A DNA stretch of 48,682 nucleotides from Candidatus Pacearchaeota archaeon (GCA_002690445.1 NZER01000091.1:1-48682); one strand, 5' to 3'; counted from the stretch's first letter, positions 10,001 to 16,230 are shown. Notes: generated from the letters alone by a model not told the origin. Numbers and translations are program-made.

Positions 10001-11277
10001 TTCACCACCTGAGCCCGGAGAGCTCGTCCGAGCAGTTGTTTTCCTTTGTCGAGCACGGCCTGGGCGTCTTTTCCGTAGCCCTCTGCAATTTGGCTTTTGC
10101 TTCGCTGGCGCTGGACCGGGAACCTGGCAGGTCCCACTATTGCCGCAGACATCACCCCCGAGCGTTTCTCGAGCCATTTCAGAAACGCACTGTGGTAACG
10201 CTGTTTCGTGTCTGCGAGTCGCTCCTGTACCACCGCCCGTTGCTCGGGGGTCTCTGCCCTGCCCATCCATTCGTCGTGGAGCTGGTTCATGGTCTCCGCG
10301 AATTCTGACCGAATGTAGGCCGCTCGGCTCTCGGGAACGTGGGAGGTCCCCGAAAAGGCCCGGATCGCGAGGTTGAGCGGTATCTCTTCCTCCGACGCGA
10401 ACGGCCGGGGGACAGTAGGGCTCTCTTCCGGCGGGGACATTCCGAGCGGGCTCATTCCCCTCATCGCCGGAACCTGCGGAATGACCTTGGGCTTCCTCGA
10501 CCCTGGATTTTTCTTGGGCCCTTTGTCGAGCGCGTAGATCCGGGCTCCAGACGGAGAGCCGGCGATATCGAGGTCCAGGGAGACGGGGCGCTGGTACCCC
10601 TTCGACGTCTTCCCAGCTCGCTTTACGTCGGAGCGGACCGCCAGGAAGGCGCTTCCGCCCTGGCGAAGGCACCCACGGATCTTGCCCAGTAGCCCCTTTT
10701 CCTTGGCCTTGGGCAGCACGTTCAGGACATAGATGGCGAGGACGGTGTTGTACTTCCCGGCCGGGAGCGTGCTCACCCCTTCAAAATTCGGGTCGTATTC
10801 CCGTACCTGGTGCCCCTTGGTTCGGAGCCACGCGGCGTCTTCTCCATGCCCCGATCCGAAATCGAGCACGGGCGAACGGATGAGACCGCGGTCCTCGAGC
10901 CACCGCACGGGCGCGCTCGGGCCGTTCCTCGTGATAGCGGTGCCCCCCTCGCCAGGGTCCGGGTTGGGACGCGGCCCCGCGGACAGCGCGGGGTGCTCTC
11001 CTTTCGCTGGGAAGTAGACCGCCCCCTTGGGACCGCTCTGGTGAGGATGGAGCTGGTGAAGCTCCGGCTCGAGGGAGGGCCCCGCGACAAGACAGATGTT
11101 TCCGAGCGGGGTCTCGCGCCACAGGTACATGCGCGCCACCCGCCGGTCCGGGGTGCGGCCCGACGTTACCTCTGGACTTCCCCGGTGTCCCTGGGCGCGC
11201 AGGAACCTTGAGACCGCGTTTTTTTCCGCTACCTCGGTACGGACCTTCGCCAGCTCTTGGCGGATAGAGGCGAGCAC
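1051..11277 (-). CDS. Giant 3408-aa modular protein with modification-enzyme-like domains
   Basis: GTG start at 11277, three bases after the stop of the upstream gene. Modules in order: unknown N-terminal unit (1-100); class I SAM methyltransferase (120-250); helical region (300-500); Cys/His module (625-740); DdrB-like ParB domain (850-1245); SH3-like unit (1297-1370); PAPS-reductase-like domain (1510-2005); unknown unit (2075-2430); TGT/DpdA-like domain (2528-2860); unknown unit (2905-3080); XF1762-like GNAT (3095-3295); small C-terminal unit (3325-3403). Asn-Pro linkers lie between many units: residues 105, 257, 627, 741, 1293, 1470, 2072 and 3307. The reading frame has no interruption. 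I infer a polyprotein-like set of nucleic-acid-modifying or anti-host functions. Whether it is processed cannot be seen. Confidence 0.93.
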   Translation of the reverse strand: MLASIRQELAKVRTEVAEKNAVSRFLRAQGHRGSPEVTSGRTPDRRVARMYLWRETPLGNICLVAGPSLEPELHQLHPHQSGPKGAVYFPAKGEHPALSAGPRPNPDPGEGGTAITRNGPSAPVRWLEDRGLIRSPVLDFGSGHGEDAAWLRTKGHQVREYDPNFEGVSTLPAGKYNTVLAIYVLNVLPKAKEKGLLGKIRGCLRQGGSAFLAVRSDVKRAGKTSKGYQRPVSLDLDIAGSPSGARIYALDKGPKKNPGSRKPKVIPQVPAMRGMSPLGMSPPEESPTVPRPFASEEEIPLNLAIRAFSGTSHVPESRAAYIRSEFAETMNQLHDEWMGRAETPEQRAVVQERLADTKQRYHSAFLKWLEKRSGVMSAAIVGPARFPVQRQRSKSQIAEGYGKDAQAVLDKGKQLLGRALRAQVVKEAGGPLAMEQKRLAAAEQTQAVMREANKIVRRKRGSIDDKIPELLQLGLSEEAARGLFEPDFGGRTGFPSYALTNNNALIKRIKEKIAKLEAAETQQEAEEEHGVTTYEDPEGLIVLYHSVEDGTVAKGETRAVKDTLKKWGFRWYRKGGFWFLPRSRGKPQSSIDLEKLGTELGLGVEEPEPGLSKEVAPESPRQQVLFNPHRTATAEKRIKKAIRKIPREKGQHPAEGLCYPASEAFFHAVGGKQAGFIPMQLEHEGVSHWWVEGPGGEVYDLTEGQFRTAVPHERSRGRGFLTAKPSERAQDLLALAQLRTNPQAKVGRVRKDKEGKKYVLWRPVLPDGSRPRIYLSAEEPMDAELIEVTEAAAELQHARKVVEKREKEAKKKGLRGIWKGGSKRKIVYSKPKAKPMLRSGAKTPLFDSEGKEYRVTYAAVPTQLDGMGPVLASSLPETFEETPGYPTVFQARSLQRMGEASKIRKIARGLDPDKLLLPNADATLGAPVVWEGDDKTHRSGDTSVKTEKGVYYVLGGNGRVLAILMAPTDRYQSYVQRARSLWPDVWPPGGSPEGDRNVLVRVVTKPDGSPLTFAQARTLAGRTQKSAAGEESPIGRALSLIRSLGIERVSDLPPFKWDGIIIQDNVEDFTAANPAFTAAVLDSLGGARARTYAEDTALSSELFNNLMVGYLPRRFQLQGFVGEKQERALLTALPIIVSLHQGVLQGTVDKKWDLLPLLDSASRFAQMVKPLSDKKTVALVEAAAAQVQLGEGTEMAEKFKSLFDELPLLAVMFGVVLKKGERARDPAITVEKYLVPYAVQASVPEESPKYMELSMGQKAPGENPALVLAGLLGMQIPGAVRPTSVSQMALVANPRPRYEIGDTVFFHQWSDSKGWQKTEGTVVAEREHPRPKMSLRSGTPMQYRVRSHATNRKRWINDRDMRPAPLAQQRLLNRKGQLRLRVAASRILERLYLRGTTGYAANREGRFPPGVDELLEKGLAERVRCLPGTQTLYGTDTCTVALTARGYSFAKNRRRAERTHAEARQGRMWNPKRKRKARDAPAPFQPRLFEAPPSVVAARSYADSLEAPPGRIVILNMGLGRDSMTMLCLLSDGELVAEGRKLGPEDVDAVVFSDTGIEWKHTYALIPRVRDFAEKHGIRFIHLRKPAAGTEQGKVMAQWLEAMKEERAEREVGWEEEYKRSVQPVLNEKSRVMDGIRATKKAELQAARNEYKAAGMSAEEYDPELKKIRERYNDDLKETDKAFDRKTTKIKEDFGAAGEAERAWWAPMGTERREKFDTIEKRAKLGVYHLRPDLLTDFGWKGTIPLRKDKSCTGNHKVGPIRSLTEDLAIEKFGPWATNGAWSYQVGKAGMENVGTEKKPIFAWESWVTPKHLENVLEGRALGRLPHLNLIGIAAEEAETRIGKGGDVGCFVARFVDEAYPLVEMGIGKGDEQPYLEACGFPEVKKSGCWACPFQPTGWWWSLSVLFPADFERAVQAEIESSRRDPILLFTGVKGKPGTTLEGEPSEKKRGLRLPEAVAQWREGHPDADPHEVLDKQYAKCAAKFGKKNPKTAQPCCPECGRFVELWMQFGIPGLLDRVNLEPGNSSRPFRRNRKGGLFASVKLPRRPGRRGSASDVARLAHSLGGTRRRRNPDPQVGMAFRGGMPLFQLEGPPIPGDPFARVTGKTPASEIGALALPFVEAAIGKAPRELQWEAGALYAIPLTRMVLYAGGFSNRMADWIAGRTLPVQYRHDVRRPQYLTSDVGKPDLMARYMEEQTGLPGWKATAAKQGNWPSAKWDASLTAPQEFRDTPGISHGVYHAYGVKSRIGSMLEIAEQSELWRDLATWRLAQTGWAPQSALGELPEGLLEGGRRRAAAAEAKHQAKWDAHLKEDEEWRGEHRRRIEVFLRNATELVAALEGKKLRNITDLRAALPKGWNAESNDRYYVVAPDGLGRFRSYSGGTAPKRIQQLVSQARWWSERTVEEIEKEWITGRGQNVPGGLGMPPRPQEPRRFNSSKMEGHLQWVIGHDWVGAEGAPPDFAADLVAGAKRDLARLRSSPKARERTDRARDAAEASRFGRRYRAGFGRENSRRGNARPNRKPLQLELLGQIPVLYFASGSNHPGEIHGFAELGKAVGASYAGAKLRKDGTWYWSRLCSDRCLEALVEVAKKGTPVFLDSGAFSEVAINTPWTTKEATAGKGKKGALRRPELPHGEAFVVAPITDEGWRERLETYLELAKSIGPLANLVAPDKVGFQAESFERLERYAPELKKIIKAGATLLVPLHGGGALTLADAHRKAGEILGTSKWVPAIPYMKKATTPEELEAYLSEIRPERIHLLGIGPRSKKVGPVASAIHRGSPGTQLQMDSVALLGHTGRGKKPRRITAAQDVAREELVAERWSGHRVRGLEDWTDIVAFPSEWANRPTLLRIAERMKLSEEQTAELLAGPDDFFQKQINGAPFYVLAQRAIEDELARYFHKRETAETKRRGIVYGVGELYGGPQYIQNRLKKEGHWIDLFGPTGAPIPGEKGYKPPPELTKAWGGISPFTLADRMLGNALVYVDTPEMLWAYCAEEKALGAGETWECLDQDSTREGLDFTLPELVGVPGIGPDDEPLTRDQRGAIALSVVRAAMETQEERWSGGEITIGVSKSRKGPTRPILAPRGESEGSGPVPFWAARAMVTDWIASVTPGYRQDLRIVNIDKELASAFIEAHHSALPYLNARGMLYALGLYQGDRLVAVATANTPTGNLSREARVVAGGLDPHNVVELTRVASDGSVKGAASKLVSRLITILERSKRGDPDAPGMLVTFQLAEEKGTSYKALQDRGLRPVALLKGSKPSGARAGGEYAGDPALAKRDKIRWECCAEPPALRADWALVREEQQSLFNPLGALWRPRARARGDSRKGHRPPSEIQSLLFSKSHFAEREAQEWAKSHGFPSTKVHETATLHRMRVRPPGGFYPGELRIIQLTDGLRAVVGPPKAKNVRRK
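1069..1305 (-). other. Module: small C-terminal unit of the giant protein
   Basis: Residues about 3325-3403, after the linker SLFNPLGALWRPR. It has the shape EIQSLLFS, then AxEWAKSHGF, then a strand pair ending in GLRAVVGPPK. I recognise this as a small unit recurring in phage structural or polyprotein contexts, but I know no function for it. Confidence 0.45.
1393..1995 (-). other. Module: XF1762-like GNAT acetyltransferase domain
   Basis: Residues about 3095-3295. ASAFIEAHHSALPY (3127-3140), GDRLVAVATANTP (3154-3166) and VVELTRVASDGSVKGAASKL (3186-3205) follow the XF1762-like GNAT pattern: a His-rich helix, LVGVAxxGxP, then ExTRLxTDGTxNxxS. This family is common in phages and is distantly reminiscent of the DNA-modifying protein Mom. 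Acceptor unknown. Confidence 0.7.
2698..3696 (-). other. Module: TGT/DpdA-like TIM-barrel candidate
   Basis: Residues about 2528-2860. Features suggesting a tRNA-guanine transglycosylase-like barrel are FLDSGAFSEV (2596-2605), NLVAPDKVGFQ (2666-2676), LLVPLHGG (2700-2707), HLLGIGPRSKK (2757-2767) and QMDSVALLG (2785-2793). The spacing of strand-end Asp/His/Gly motifs fits DpdA-like phage proteins, which insert 7-deazaguanines into DNA. The assignment comes from motif reading only. The zinc site of classical TGT is not evident. Confidence 0.5.
5263..6750 (-). other. Module: PAPS-reductase/ATP-pyrophosphatase-like domain
   Basis: Residues about 1510-2005. A PP-loop-like segment, NMGLGRDSMTML (1516-1527), and FSDTG (1552-1556) mark an N-type ATP pyrophosphatase fold. 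SCTGNHKVGPI (1751-1761) resembles the conserved Cys motif of phage PAPS-reductase-like proteins. Further cysteines at 1889, 1892, 1981, 1996, 1997 and 2000 could bind a metal. A charged coiled-coil insertion occupies about 1600-1720. The usual SGGxDS loop is altered to GLGRDS. In phages, such domains accompany sulfur- or nucleobase-modification genes. Confidence 0.75.
7543..8730 (-). other. Module: DdrB-like ParB domain
   Basis: Residues about 850-1245. The signature GGNGRVLAI (955-963) matches the GNGR core of the DdrB-like ParB family found in large phage proteins. A long helical tail follows, as in that family. The unit ends before the linker LVANPRPR. ParB-fold proteins bind nucleotides and may act as CTPases or nucleases; the activity here is not determined. 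Confidence 0.7.
9058..9405 (-). other. Module: Cys/His hydrolase-like unit
   Basis: Residues about 625-740. The unit holds a possible catalytic triad: C658 in GLCYPASEAFFH, H688 in GVSHWWVE and D700 in GEVYDLTEGQF. The order Cys-His-Asp with this spacing is typical of small papain-fold hydrolases, but the family assignment is inference. It is bounded by LFNPHRT on the left and LRTNPQ on the right. Confidence 0.5.
10528..10920 (-). other. Module: class I SAM-dependent methyltransferase
   Basis: Residues about 120-250 of the giant protein. Motif I reads VLDFGSGHGEDAAWL (137-151), the glycine-rich SAM loop. The acidic end of strand 2 follows at EYDPNF (160-165), and a hydrophobic strand 4 (YNTVLAIYVLNVLP) comes next. 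No NPPY or DPPY catalytic motif is seen, so the substrate (DNA base, RNA or protein) is not determined. It is preceded by the linker PRPNPDPG and followed by KKNPGSRK. Confidence 0.8.
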
Positions 11278-11280
11278 AAG

Positions 11281-13428
11281 CTATCGTCCCTCTTGCTTGG
11301 CCTTGGAAAGCGGCTGGGCTTTCCAATACATGTCCCGCTCCACCAGAGGGAGGCCGTTTCGGTTGGCCGACTGGATTTCGGAAAGCGACTGATACCCGAG
11401 CTCGCCCCCCCCCATCCCGAAGTCCCACCATCCGAATAAGGTGTCATCCCCATCAAACTCGGTGGCGAAACCTGTGAAGCTGCTGAACGGAGAGAAGAAT
11501 TTGACGCGGGCGATGGGGTCGGCCACGTCCTCCTGGGAGTAGAGCGGAGGGATCGTCTTGGCGACGGTTACGGGTAGGAGCTGGTGCCTACGGGGACCGT
11601 CCATCGGGTGTCGGCCGGCGGGGTTCCGGCGGCTCCATCCCCCCTGTACCCGCCTGATCGCAAACGACCGGATCTCAGTCATGTCCTCGTCGAGCCCCAC
11701 CTCTCGGTAGTCCTTGATCGTCCTTATCGCTTCGTCTACAGCCTTCGCCGGATCGCTCGGGTAATGGTGGCCGTAGTTTTCGGCCGTCAGCACCACCTCG
11801 TCTAGCAACCTTTCCTGGTCCGCAGAGAGATAGCGTTCCGGGTTCCGGTTCTGAGCGTTGGGACGCTTGAGGTCCAGGTCGTCGGCGTACCGGTGGGCCA
11901 TCCGGCTGACTGCGGCCTGAACGTACTTGGGGATCGATTCGGGGCGGTCGAACCCGACCTCTGCATATGTCTCTGCCCCCCTCTTTCCCAACGAGTAGAC
12001 CGAGGGATGGTCCGAGTGATTCGGCCCTTCTACCAAGAACCCGCGCCACTTTTTCTGGGGGTCGTACCATTCGATGGTCCAATCGTTCCGCGACCACAAC
12101 AGGGGGCCAGAGGGGTTCCGCCACCGGGCCCTCTCCGACGGCCATGCTGCCTTCTCCGGGTGGGGATGGCGCGCGACAACTGGATCGGCTTTGGACACCA
12201 GTTCGGCCATCCTTTGCCGCTGCGCCTGCGAAATGTCGGGCTCCGCCCCCCAAATGGATCTCAGCTCTGCCCTTTCGGCTCGAGTCAAAGCGGAGGGCAC
12301 GTCCCGGTCGGGATTCCGCTTCTGCGCGTTGATCGCGAAATTGGCCCGGCTCATGGTCTTCTTTGTGATCCCCTGCTGCTTCCTGGTCTTCTTGTTGAGA
12401 ACCGTCTTCTTTCCGCTGCGCCACCCTTTCATCACCGCTCTTGCGAACTGCATCGTGTTCTTGTAGCCAGCTCTGCGGGCCTGTTTGGTGAAGGCGCCTT
12501 CGGTTCCAGCCTCTTCAATCTCTTCGTCCGCCTCCTGGAGCCACTGTTCGGGGTTTAGTTTTAGCCAGTTAGAGGTAAGGTCGGAAAAGGCTGTGTGTCC
12601 CGCCATCGCCGGAAACCACTCTTTAGCAGCGAGAAACGCGTCCTCCGGGTGTTTCCACTGGTAAGGCTCCTTGTGTTTGAAAACTCCCTGGTCAGTCAGG
12701 GCCGTGAGAGTATAGAGAGGGATTCCGGGACCGAGCTTTTCGGTCACCTTGAACGCTACTCCGTCGTTTTCGTTGTCGTAGAGCCATCCCCAGGACAGTC
12801 GGTTCCAGTTTGCCCCGGAAGCTGATGGCCCTCGTTCGGGGTTGAGTTTCCGGGTTTTGCGCTTCAGGTAGTCTCGGAGTTTGATTCGGTCGCTATTGCT
12901 TCCCTCAGTGAATCGGGAGCCTGACGCTCTGCCAGACGATCCGGTTTGCGCCTGCCATACGAACTTCCCCGATATCGGCTGCTGGTGGTAAACGAATCGG
13001 TAGTCAGACGAAAGGAGCGGGTGCCCGAAGTTATGGTGGTCTACGGGTTCCTCGTTGCGGTAGGCCGGATAGGAAGCAGTGCGTCGATGCGTGAACCCGT
13101 ATTCGCGTAAAAGTCTCTCAATCGTTCCCGACGTTCCGGGGCCTCCCCTGCTCAATAGATATAACGACTCCTGTGGGTTTGCCTCCGGCACGAGCGCAAG
13201 CGCGGTTTCCTCGAGCTGCAGCTCGGGGGCCTGGGAGAAGGGAACCGGTCCGCCCACTCCAAGCTCGGCCTGGGCCATTTCGTCGAGGACGTAGACCTGG
13301 GCCGCATCGACCATCTTATCGGCAAGCTCCTGGGCATCGCCCCGTGCCTCGTCGAAGTCGTGATAGGGGCCCAGCTCCGCCACTATCTCAATGCCGGTCT
13401 TGGCGATCACCTTGAAGCTCCCCATCAT
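11281..13428 (-). CDS. Modular NP-linker protein with C-terminal DUF2958 domain
   Basis: 715 aa, starting at ATG 13428 behind the site GAGAGGTGA. Seven Asn-Pro linkers (residues 84, 196, 292, 372, 438, 529 and 602), five of them preceded by Arg or Leu and followed by Glu, Asp or Ser, divide it into units of 65-110 residues. The last unit (about 635-707) matches DUF2958: ARVKFFSPFSS, ATEFDG, GELGYQSLSEI and LPLVERDMYW in the right order. The unit before residue 372 has the pattern FARAVMKGWRSGKK followed by ANFAINAQKRNP. It is followed within three bases by the giant gene, so the two are probably co-translated. Function unknown. Confidence 0.9.
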   Translation of the reverse strand: MMGSFKVIAKTGIEIVAELGPYHDFDEARGDAQELADKMVDAAQVYVLDEMAQAELGVGGPVPFSQAPELQLEETALALVPEANPQESLYLLSRGGPGTSGTIERLLREYGFTHRRTASYPAYRNEEPVDHHNFGHPLLSSDYRFVYHQQPISGKFVWQAQTGSSGRASGSRFTEGSNSDRIKLRDYLKRKTRKLNPERGPSASGANWNRLSWGWLYDNENDGVAFKVTEKLGPGIPLYTLTALTDQGVFKHKEPYQWKHPEDAFLAAKEWFPAMAGHTAFSDLTSNWLKLNPEQWLQEADEEIEEAGTEGAFTKQARRAGYKNTMQFARAVMKGWRSGKKTVLNKKTRKQQGITKKTMSRANFAINAQKRNPDRDVPSALTRAERAELRSIWGAEPDISQAQRQRMAELVSKADPVVARHPHPEKAAWPSERARWRNPSGPLLWSRNDWTIEWYDPQKKWRGFLVEGPNHSDHPSVYSLGKRGAETYAEVGFDRPESIPKYVQAAVSRMAHRYADDLDLKRPNAQNRNPERYLSADQERLLDEVVLTAENYGHHYPSDPAKAVDEAIRTIKDYREVGLDEDMTEIRSFAIRRVQGGWSRRNPAGRHPMDGPRRHQLLPVTVAKTIPPLYSQEDVADPIARVKFFSPFSSFTGFATEFDGDDTLFGWWDFGMGGGELGYQSLSEIQSANRNGLPLVERDMYWKAQPLSKAKQEGR

Positions 13429-13485
13429 TCACCTCTCTCGGCCCGAGCATCGGAGACCGCCTCCTGGACCTGTTTCAGATTGCTA

Positions 13486-13514
13486 CCAGTCCACATCGTG
13501 GATCTCGACGCTCC
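13486..13514. repeat. 29-bp direct repeat, intergenic copy
   Basis: An exact copy of 13958-13986, lying in the 130-bp gap between the 715-aa and 644-aa genes. On the minus strand it reads SVEIHDVDW and then a stop, whereas the copy inside the ParB-module gene reads on. A possible 25-codon ORF (13475-13552, minus, with an AGGAAG site) crosses it in another frame. Confidence 0.9.
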
Positions 13515-13558
13515 GTGCGGCATCCTTCCGTCGGGTTGCTTGAGCTTCTCATATCTTC

Positions 13559-15493
13559 CTATCCGATCCATTCGCCGATTCCCGCCAGCTCGACCGTGTA
13601 CCGGATCCTCTCGCTTCGGGGGTCGATCTTCACATCCCAGCGGGAGTCATTGTCGGACAGGGCGAGCTCGACGACCTTGGCCCCGTGGCCGAACTCATCG
13701 AAGGCGTACAGGTTCACAAGGGCTTCGACATCGCCCCGTGCCTTTTGGAGGATCTGCTGGACCATCCGCCTTGCGGTGGCCGATCCGCCGAGTCTCCCGA
13801 GAGCTTGGCGCCGGTCGAGGTTCTGGAGGGTTGCCGGAAGTACACGCTCCTGGACCCCGAGAAGTCCTGCAAGGAACTTGCCCATGACGGAGAACTCCAG
13901 CTCGAGGCTCAGCCCGAAATCATCGTCGAAGTCATCTCGGGGCTCCTGTCCCGACATCCAGTCCACATCGTGGATCTCGACGCTCCCGGGGTTCACCCGC
14001 GGGCCTGCCGGTTCGTCGATTCCTCTCTGCGTTACCCCAGGGAAGGCGTTGGCCGCCGTCAGCAAGTTACAGATCGGGACGTCGATTTGGTGGACCTCCA
14101 TTTTGATGTAGGGGTCCAAGACGAGCAGCGCCGCCCATCGGTGGTGACCGTCGAGGATGTAGTTATCGTTGGAGACGATCACGGCGTTGGTGATCTTCTC
14201 AAAGGTCCCGGCTCGGTAGGAGTCGAGCATCCCCAGGGTCTTCTGAGCGTTGATTTCTCGCTGGGTCGCTTTGAGAAGGCCCACCGGAATCGGCTCGCTG
14301 TAGACGTTGTGGCCCCGTCGCGCCATTGAATCCACAAAGGCGTCGGCCACCTCATCGGTGAACTGCGGCATATCCGAGCGGGGGATCCCGAGATTCTCGG
14401 TGCAGACCGGGGGGGTGATTTTGCAGATGTCAGCCGAGGTCTGGATTCCAGCTTTGAGCTTTTCGGCCAGGCCGGACGCGCCGCGCCCCTCGATTTGGAG
14501 GCGGTATTCTTCCAGGGCCGGGGGTGGAGGGTTCCGTAAGAAGTCACCGTGAACCAGTCCGAGCCTCACTGCGACATTCACGTTTTTGACTTCGAGATTT
14601 CCCCGGTCTACTTCGATTGCGGTGGTAAAGCCGTCGATCCACCACGACCCATACTGGTTCGATACCCGTCGATACCGCTTTTCTGCGTCCGTCACAGTGA
14701 GGTTTCGGTTGCGGGAAAGGGCCTTTTGTCCGGCCTGGTACCCAGCCCTAAAATCGGCATCGTAAACGAGCTTCCCGCCAGGCTCTTCGGACGGGAGGGG
14801 GTTTCGCTCCCGCTTTCGGGGCTTCACGAAGTCGCCGTAGACTTCGTACATGCCGGTGAAGATGTTTTTTTCGACGTATTCGCCGTCGATCTTCCCACGG
14901 TTCCGGTCGATCCAGTCGAGCGCCTCCGAACTAAATAGGAACGACACCAAGGGCTTGCGCTCTGGGTTCCGCTCGAGCTCGTGGGCTTTTCCGGTCGTCC
15001 CGAGCACCGCCTGTAGGCGGTCCTGGGCGCTCGAGAGGCGTTCCCAAGCCTCGCCCGAGGCTTCGCTTGCCTTCCACTTGGCGGACTGACTCGCGTCACT
15101 CCTGCTCAGCGTGTAGGCCCGGTCGGATTTTTTGTCGTAGATCCGCTGCGCCTTTCGGACCGCCGTCTTCGCCGACCGCACCGCAGCGGAGTCCCCTGGA
15201 GCCGCGTCGGAGGGATGCGGCGGGGGCGGCGGGGCGCATGGATGGCGGTTCCGTGTCAGCTGGCCCATCTGGTGGGCTGCTGTCATTCGGGCCTCGGTAG
15301 CGGGGTCCCATTCCGTCTCGATGACCTGGAACTCCACGTCCCCGGGGCCGTCCTGTTGCATAACGGCCACGTCGGACCTGGCATCGGTCTGGGCCGTCTC
15401 CCCGATGTAGGGGCCAAGGGTTCCGTATTGCTCCCCTTGGCGGAACAGGAGCACCTTCCAGGCGCGTTGGGGGGATGGCGCTCTGCGGGCCAT
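13559..15493 (-). CDS. Modular NP-linker protein with ParB-like nuclease domain
   Basis: 644 aa. I choose ATG 15493 because it overlaps the upstream stop as TGATG; an in-frame GTG at 15505 is the alternative. Asn-Pro linkers at about residues 176, 231, 321 and 501 separate the units. The unit at about 360-490 is a ParB-like domain: YSEPIPVGLLKATQREIN, then NDNYILDGHHRWAALLV (DGHHR at 448-452). A Pro-rich stretch and a charged helical region (about 95-170) precede the first RNP linker. After the last linker comes an acidic, helical C-terminal unit. It heads the three-gene NP-linker run; role unknown. Confidence 0.88.
   Translation of the reverse strand: MARRAPSPQRAWKVLLFRQGEQYGTLGPYIGETAQTDARSDVAVMQQDGPGDVEFQVIETEWDPATEARMTAAHQMGQLTRNRHPCAPPPPPHPSDAAPGDSAAVRSAKTAVRKAQRIYDKKSDRAYTLSRSDASQSAKWKASEASGEAWERLSSAQDRLQAVLGTTGKAHELERNPERKPLVSFLFSSEALDWIDRNRGKIDGEYVEKNIFTGMYEVYGDFVKPRKRERNPLPSEEPGGKLVYDADFRAGYQAGQKALSRNRNLTVTDAEKRYRRVSNQYGSWWIDGFTTAIEVDRGNLEVKNVNVAVRLGLVHGDFLRNPPPPALEEYRLQIEGRGASGLAEKLKAGIQTSADICKITPPVCTENLGIPRSDMPQFTDEVADAFVDSMARRGHNVYSEPIPVGLLKATQREINAQKTLGMLDSYRAGTFEKITNAVIVSNDNYILDGHHRWAALLVLDPYIKMEVHQIDVPICNLLTAANAFPGVTQRGIDEPAGPRVNPGSVEIHDVDWMSGQEPRDDFDDDFGLSLELEFSVMGKFLAGLLGVQERVLPATLQNLDRRQALGRLGGSATARRMVQQILQKARGDVEALVNLYAFDEFGHGAKVVELALSDNDSRWDVKIDPRSERIRYTVELAGIGEWIG
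13958..13986. repeat. 29-bp direct repeat, copy inside the ParB-module gene
   Basis: This copy encodes GSVEIHDVD(W), just after the linker RVNP in the 644-aa protein. It is identical to 13486-13514. Confidence 0.9.
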
Positions 15494-15876
15494 CAGATCG
15501 AACACCCGAACAGCACGTCCCAGGTATGCAGGACAGCGGCGGCCGGGGTGATCCCCACCCTAAAGAAGTCAGCCGGAAACGTGAACTGCAGGAGGGTGTT
15601 GGGGGCACCAGGGCCGAGGACCACCGATTGGACGGTTCTCCAGTCGAGAATATTCGGGCCGTTCGCAGCTCGGATCGTGATCTGGAGGTCCACCGTGATT
15701 CCGTTGGGGTTGACGACGGGCGACAAGAGCGCCCGGAGCGTCGGCATGTTCTTCACCAGGAGAGGTTGGGTGAAAAACTGGACCCCGAGGTTGCTCGACA
15801 TCTGCTCCTGGGTGTTCGCCATCCCCGCGACGGCGAGACCATCGCCTCCGACTGCGCCTGATCGCTCGAGTCCCAT
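15493..15876 (-). CDS. Small beta-rich protein, candidate capsid component
   Basis: 127 aa. The start follows the site AGGGGGAG. The sequence is non-polar with alternating strands, e.g. GITVDLQITIRAANGPNILDW and LLQFTFPADFFRVGI. It is too small for a normal enzyme and has no catalytic motif. The composition (Asn, Pro, Thr, Val) and its place in a run of similar genes suggest a jelly-roll-like structural protein. No family recognised. Confidence 0.75.
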   Translation of the reverse strand: MGLERSGAVGGDGLAVAGMANTQEQMSSNLGVQFFTQPLLVKNMPTLRALLSPVVNPNGITVDLQITIRAANGPNILDWRTVQSVVLGPGAPNTLLQFTFPADFFRVGITPAAAVLHTWDVLFGCSI

Positions 15877-15885
15877 CCTCTCCCC

Positions 15886-16227
15886 CTAAACCGTGTTTCC
15901 GCACACGTAGGTCACGTAAACGGTCGTCGCGCCGGGTGTGCTATCGAAAACGAGTTCGGAGGTCGCGGTGTCGATGGACCGCGGGCGCTGGGTCTGAGTC
16001 CCGCACACGACGCTCGCGCTTCCATTGGTTGGGATGATGAGAGCAGTGGTCGGGACAATGGCGCCCGCTCCCGCGACTCCCTGTTGGCAAAGGACCGTGT
16101 CCGCCGCGCTCAGGTTGACGATGAGGATGGTGTGGCAATTATCGGGCACCTTGACAGGCAGGGCCGTCTTGGCTCCCACGACCGTCACGACTCCCGTAGA
16201 TACGATGGTTCCGAAATTGACAGCCAT
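15886..16227 (-). CDS. Small beta-rich protein, candidate capsid component
   Basis: 113 aa, ATG three bases after the upstream stop. Almost wholly short beta strands separated by Gly/Thr turns (TGVVTVVGAKTALPVKVPDN, then SELVFDSTPGATTVYVTYVC). Its size and pattern resemble the paralogous pair at 29459-30157, though alignment by eye is weak. Four cysteines are present. Probably a minor virion or vertex protein; inference only. Confidence 0.75.
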   Translation of the reverse strand: MAVNFGTIVSTGVVTVVGAKTALPVKVPDNCHTILIVNLSAADTVLCQQGVAGAGAIVPTTALIIPTNGSASVVCGTQTQRPRSIDTATSELVFDSTPGATTVYVTYVCGNTV

Positions 16228-16230
16228 GGC

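Noticed and set aside
13475..13552. 25-aa minus-strand ORF with an AGGAAG site
   Set aside because: Too short and without recognisable features; the sequence is better explained by the repeated module end it overlaps.
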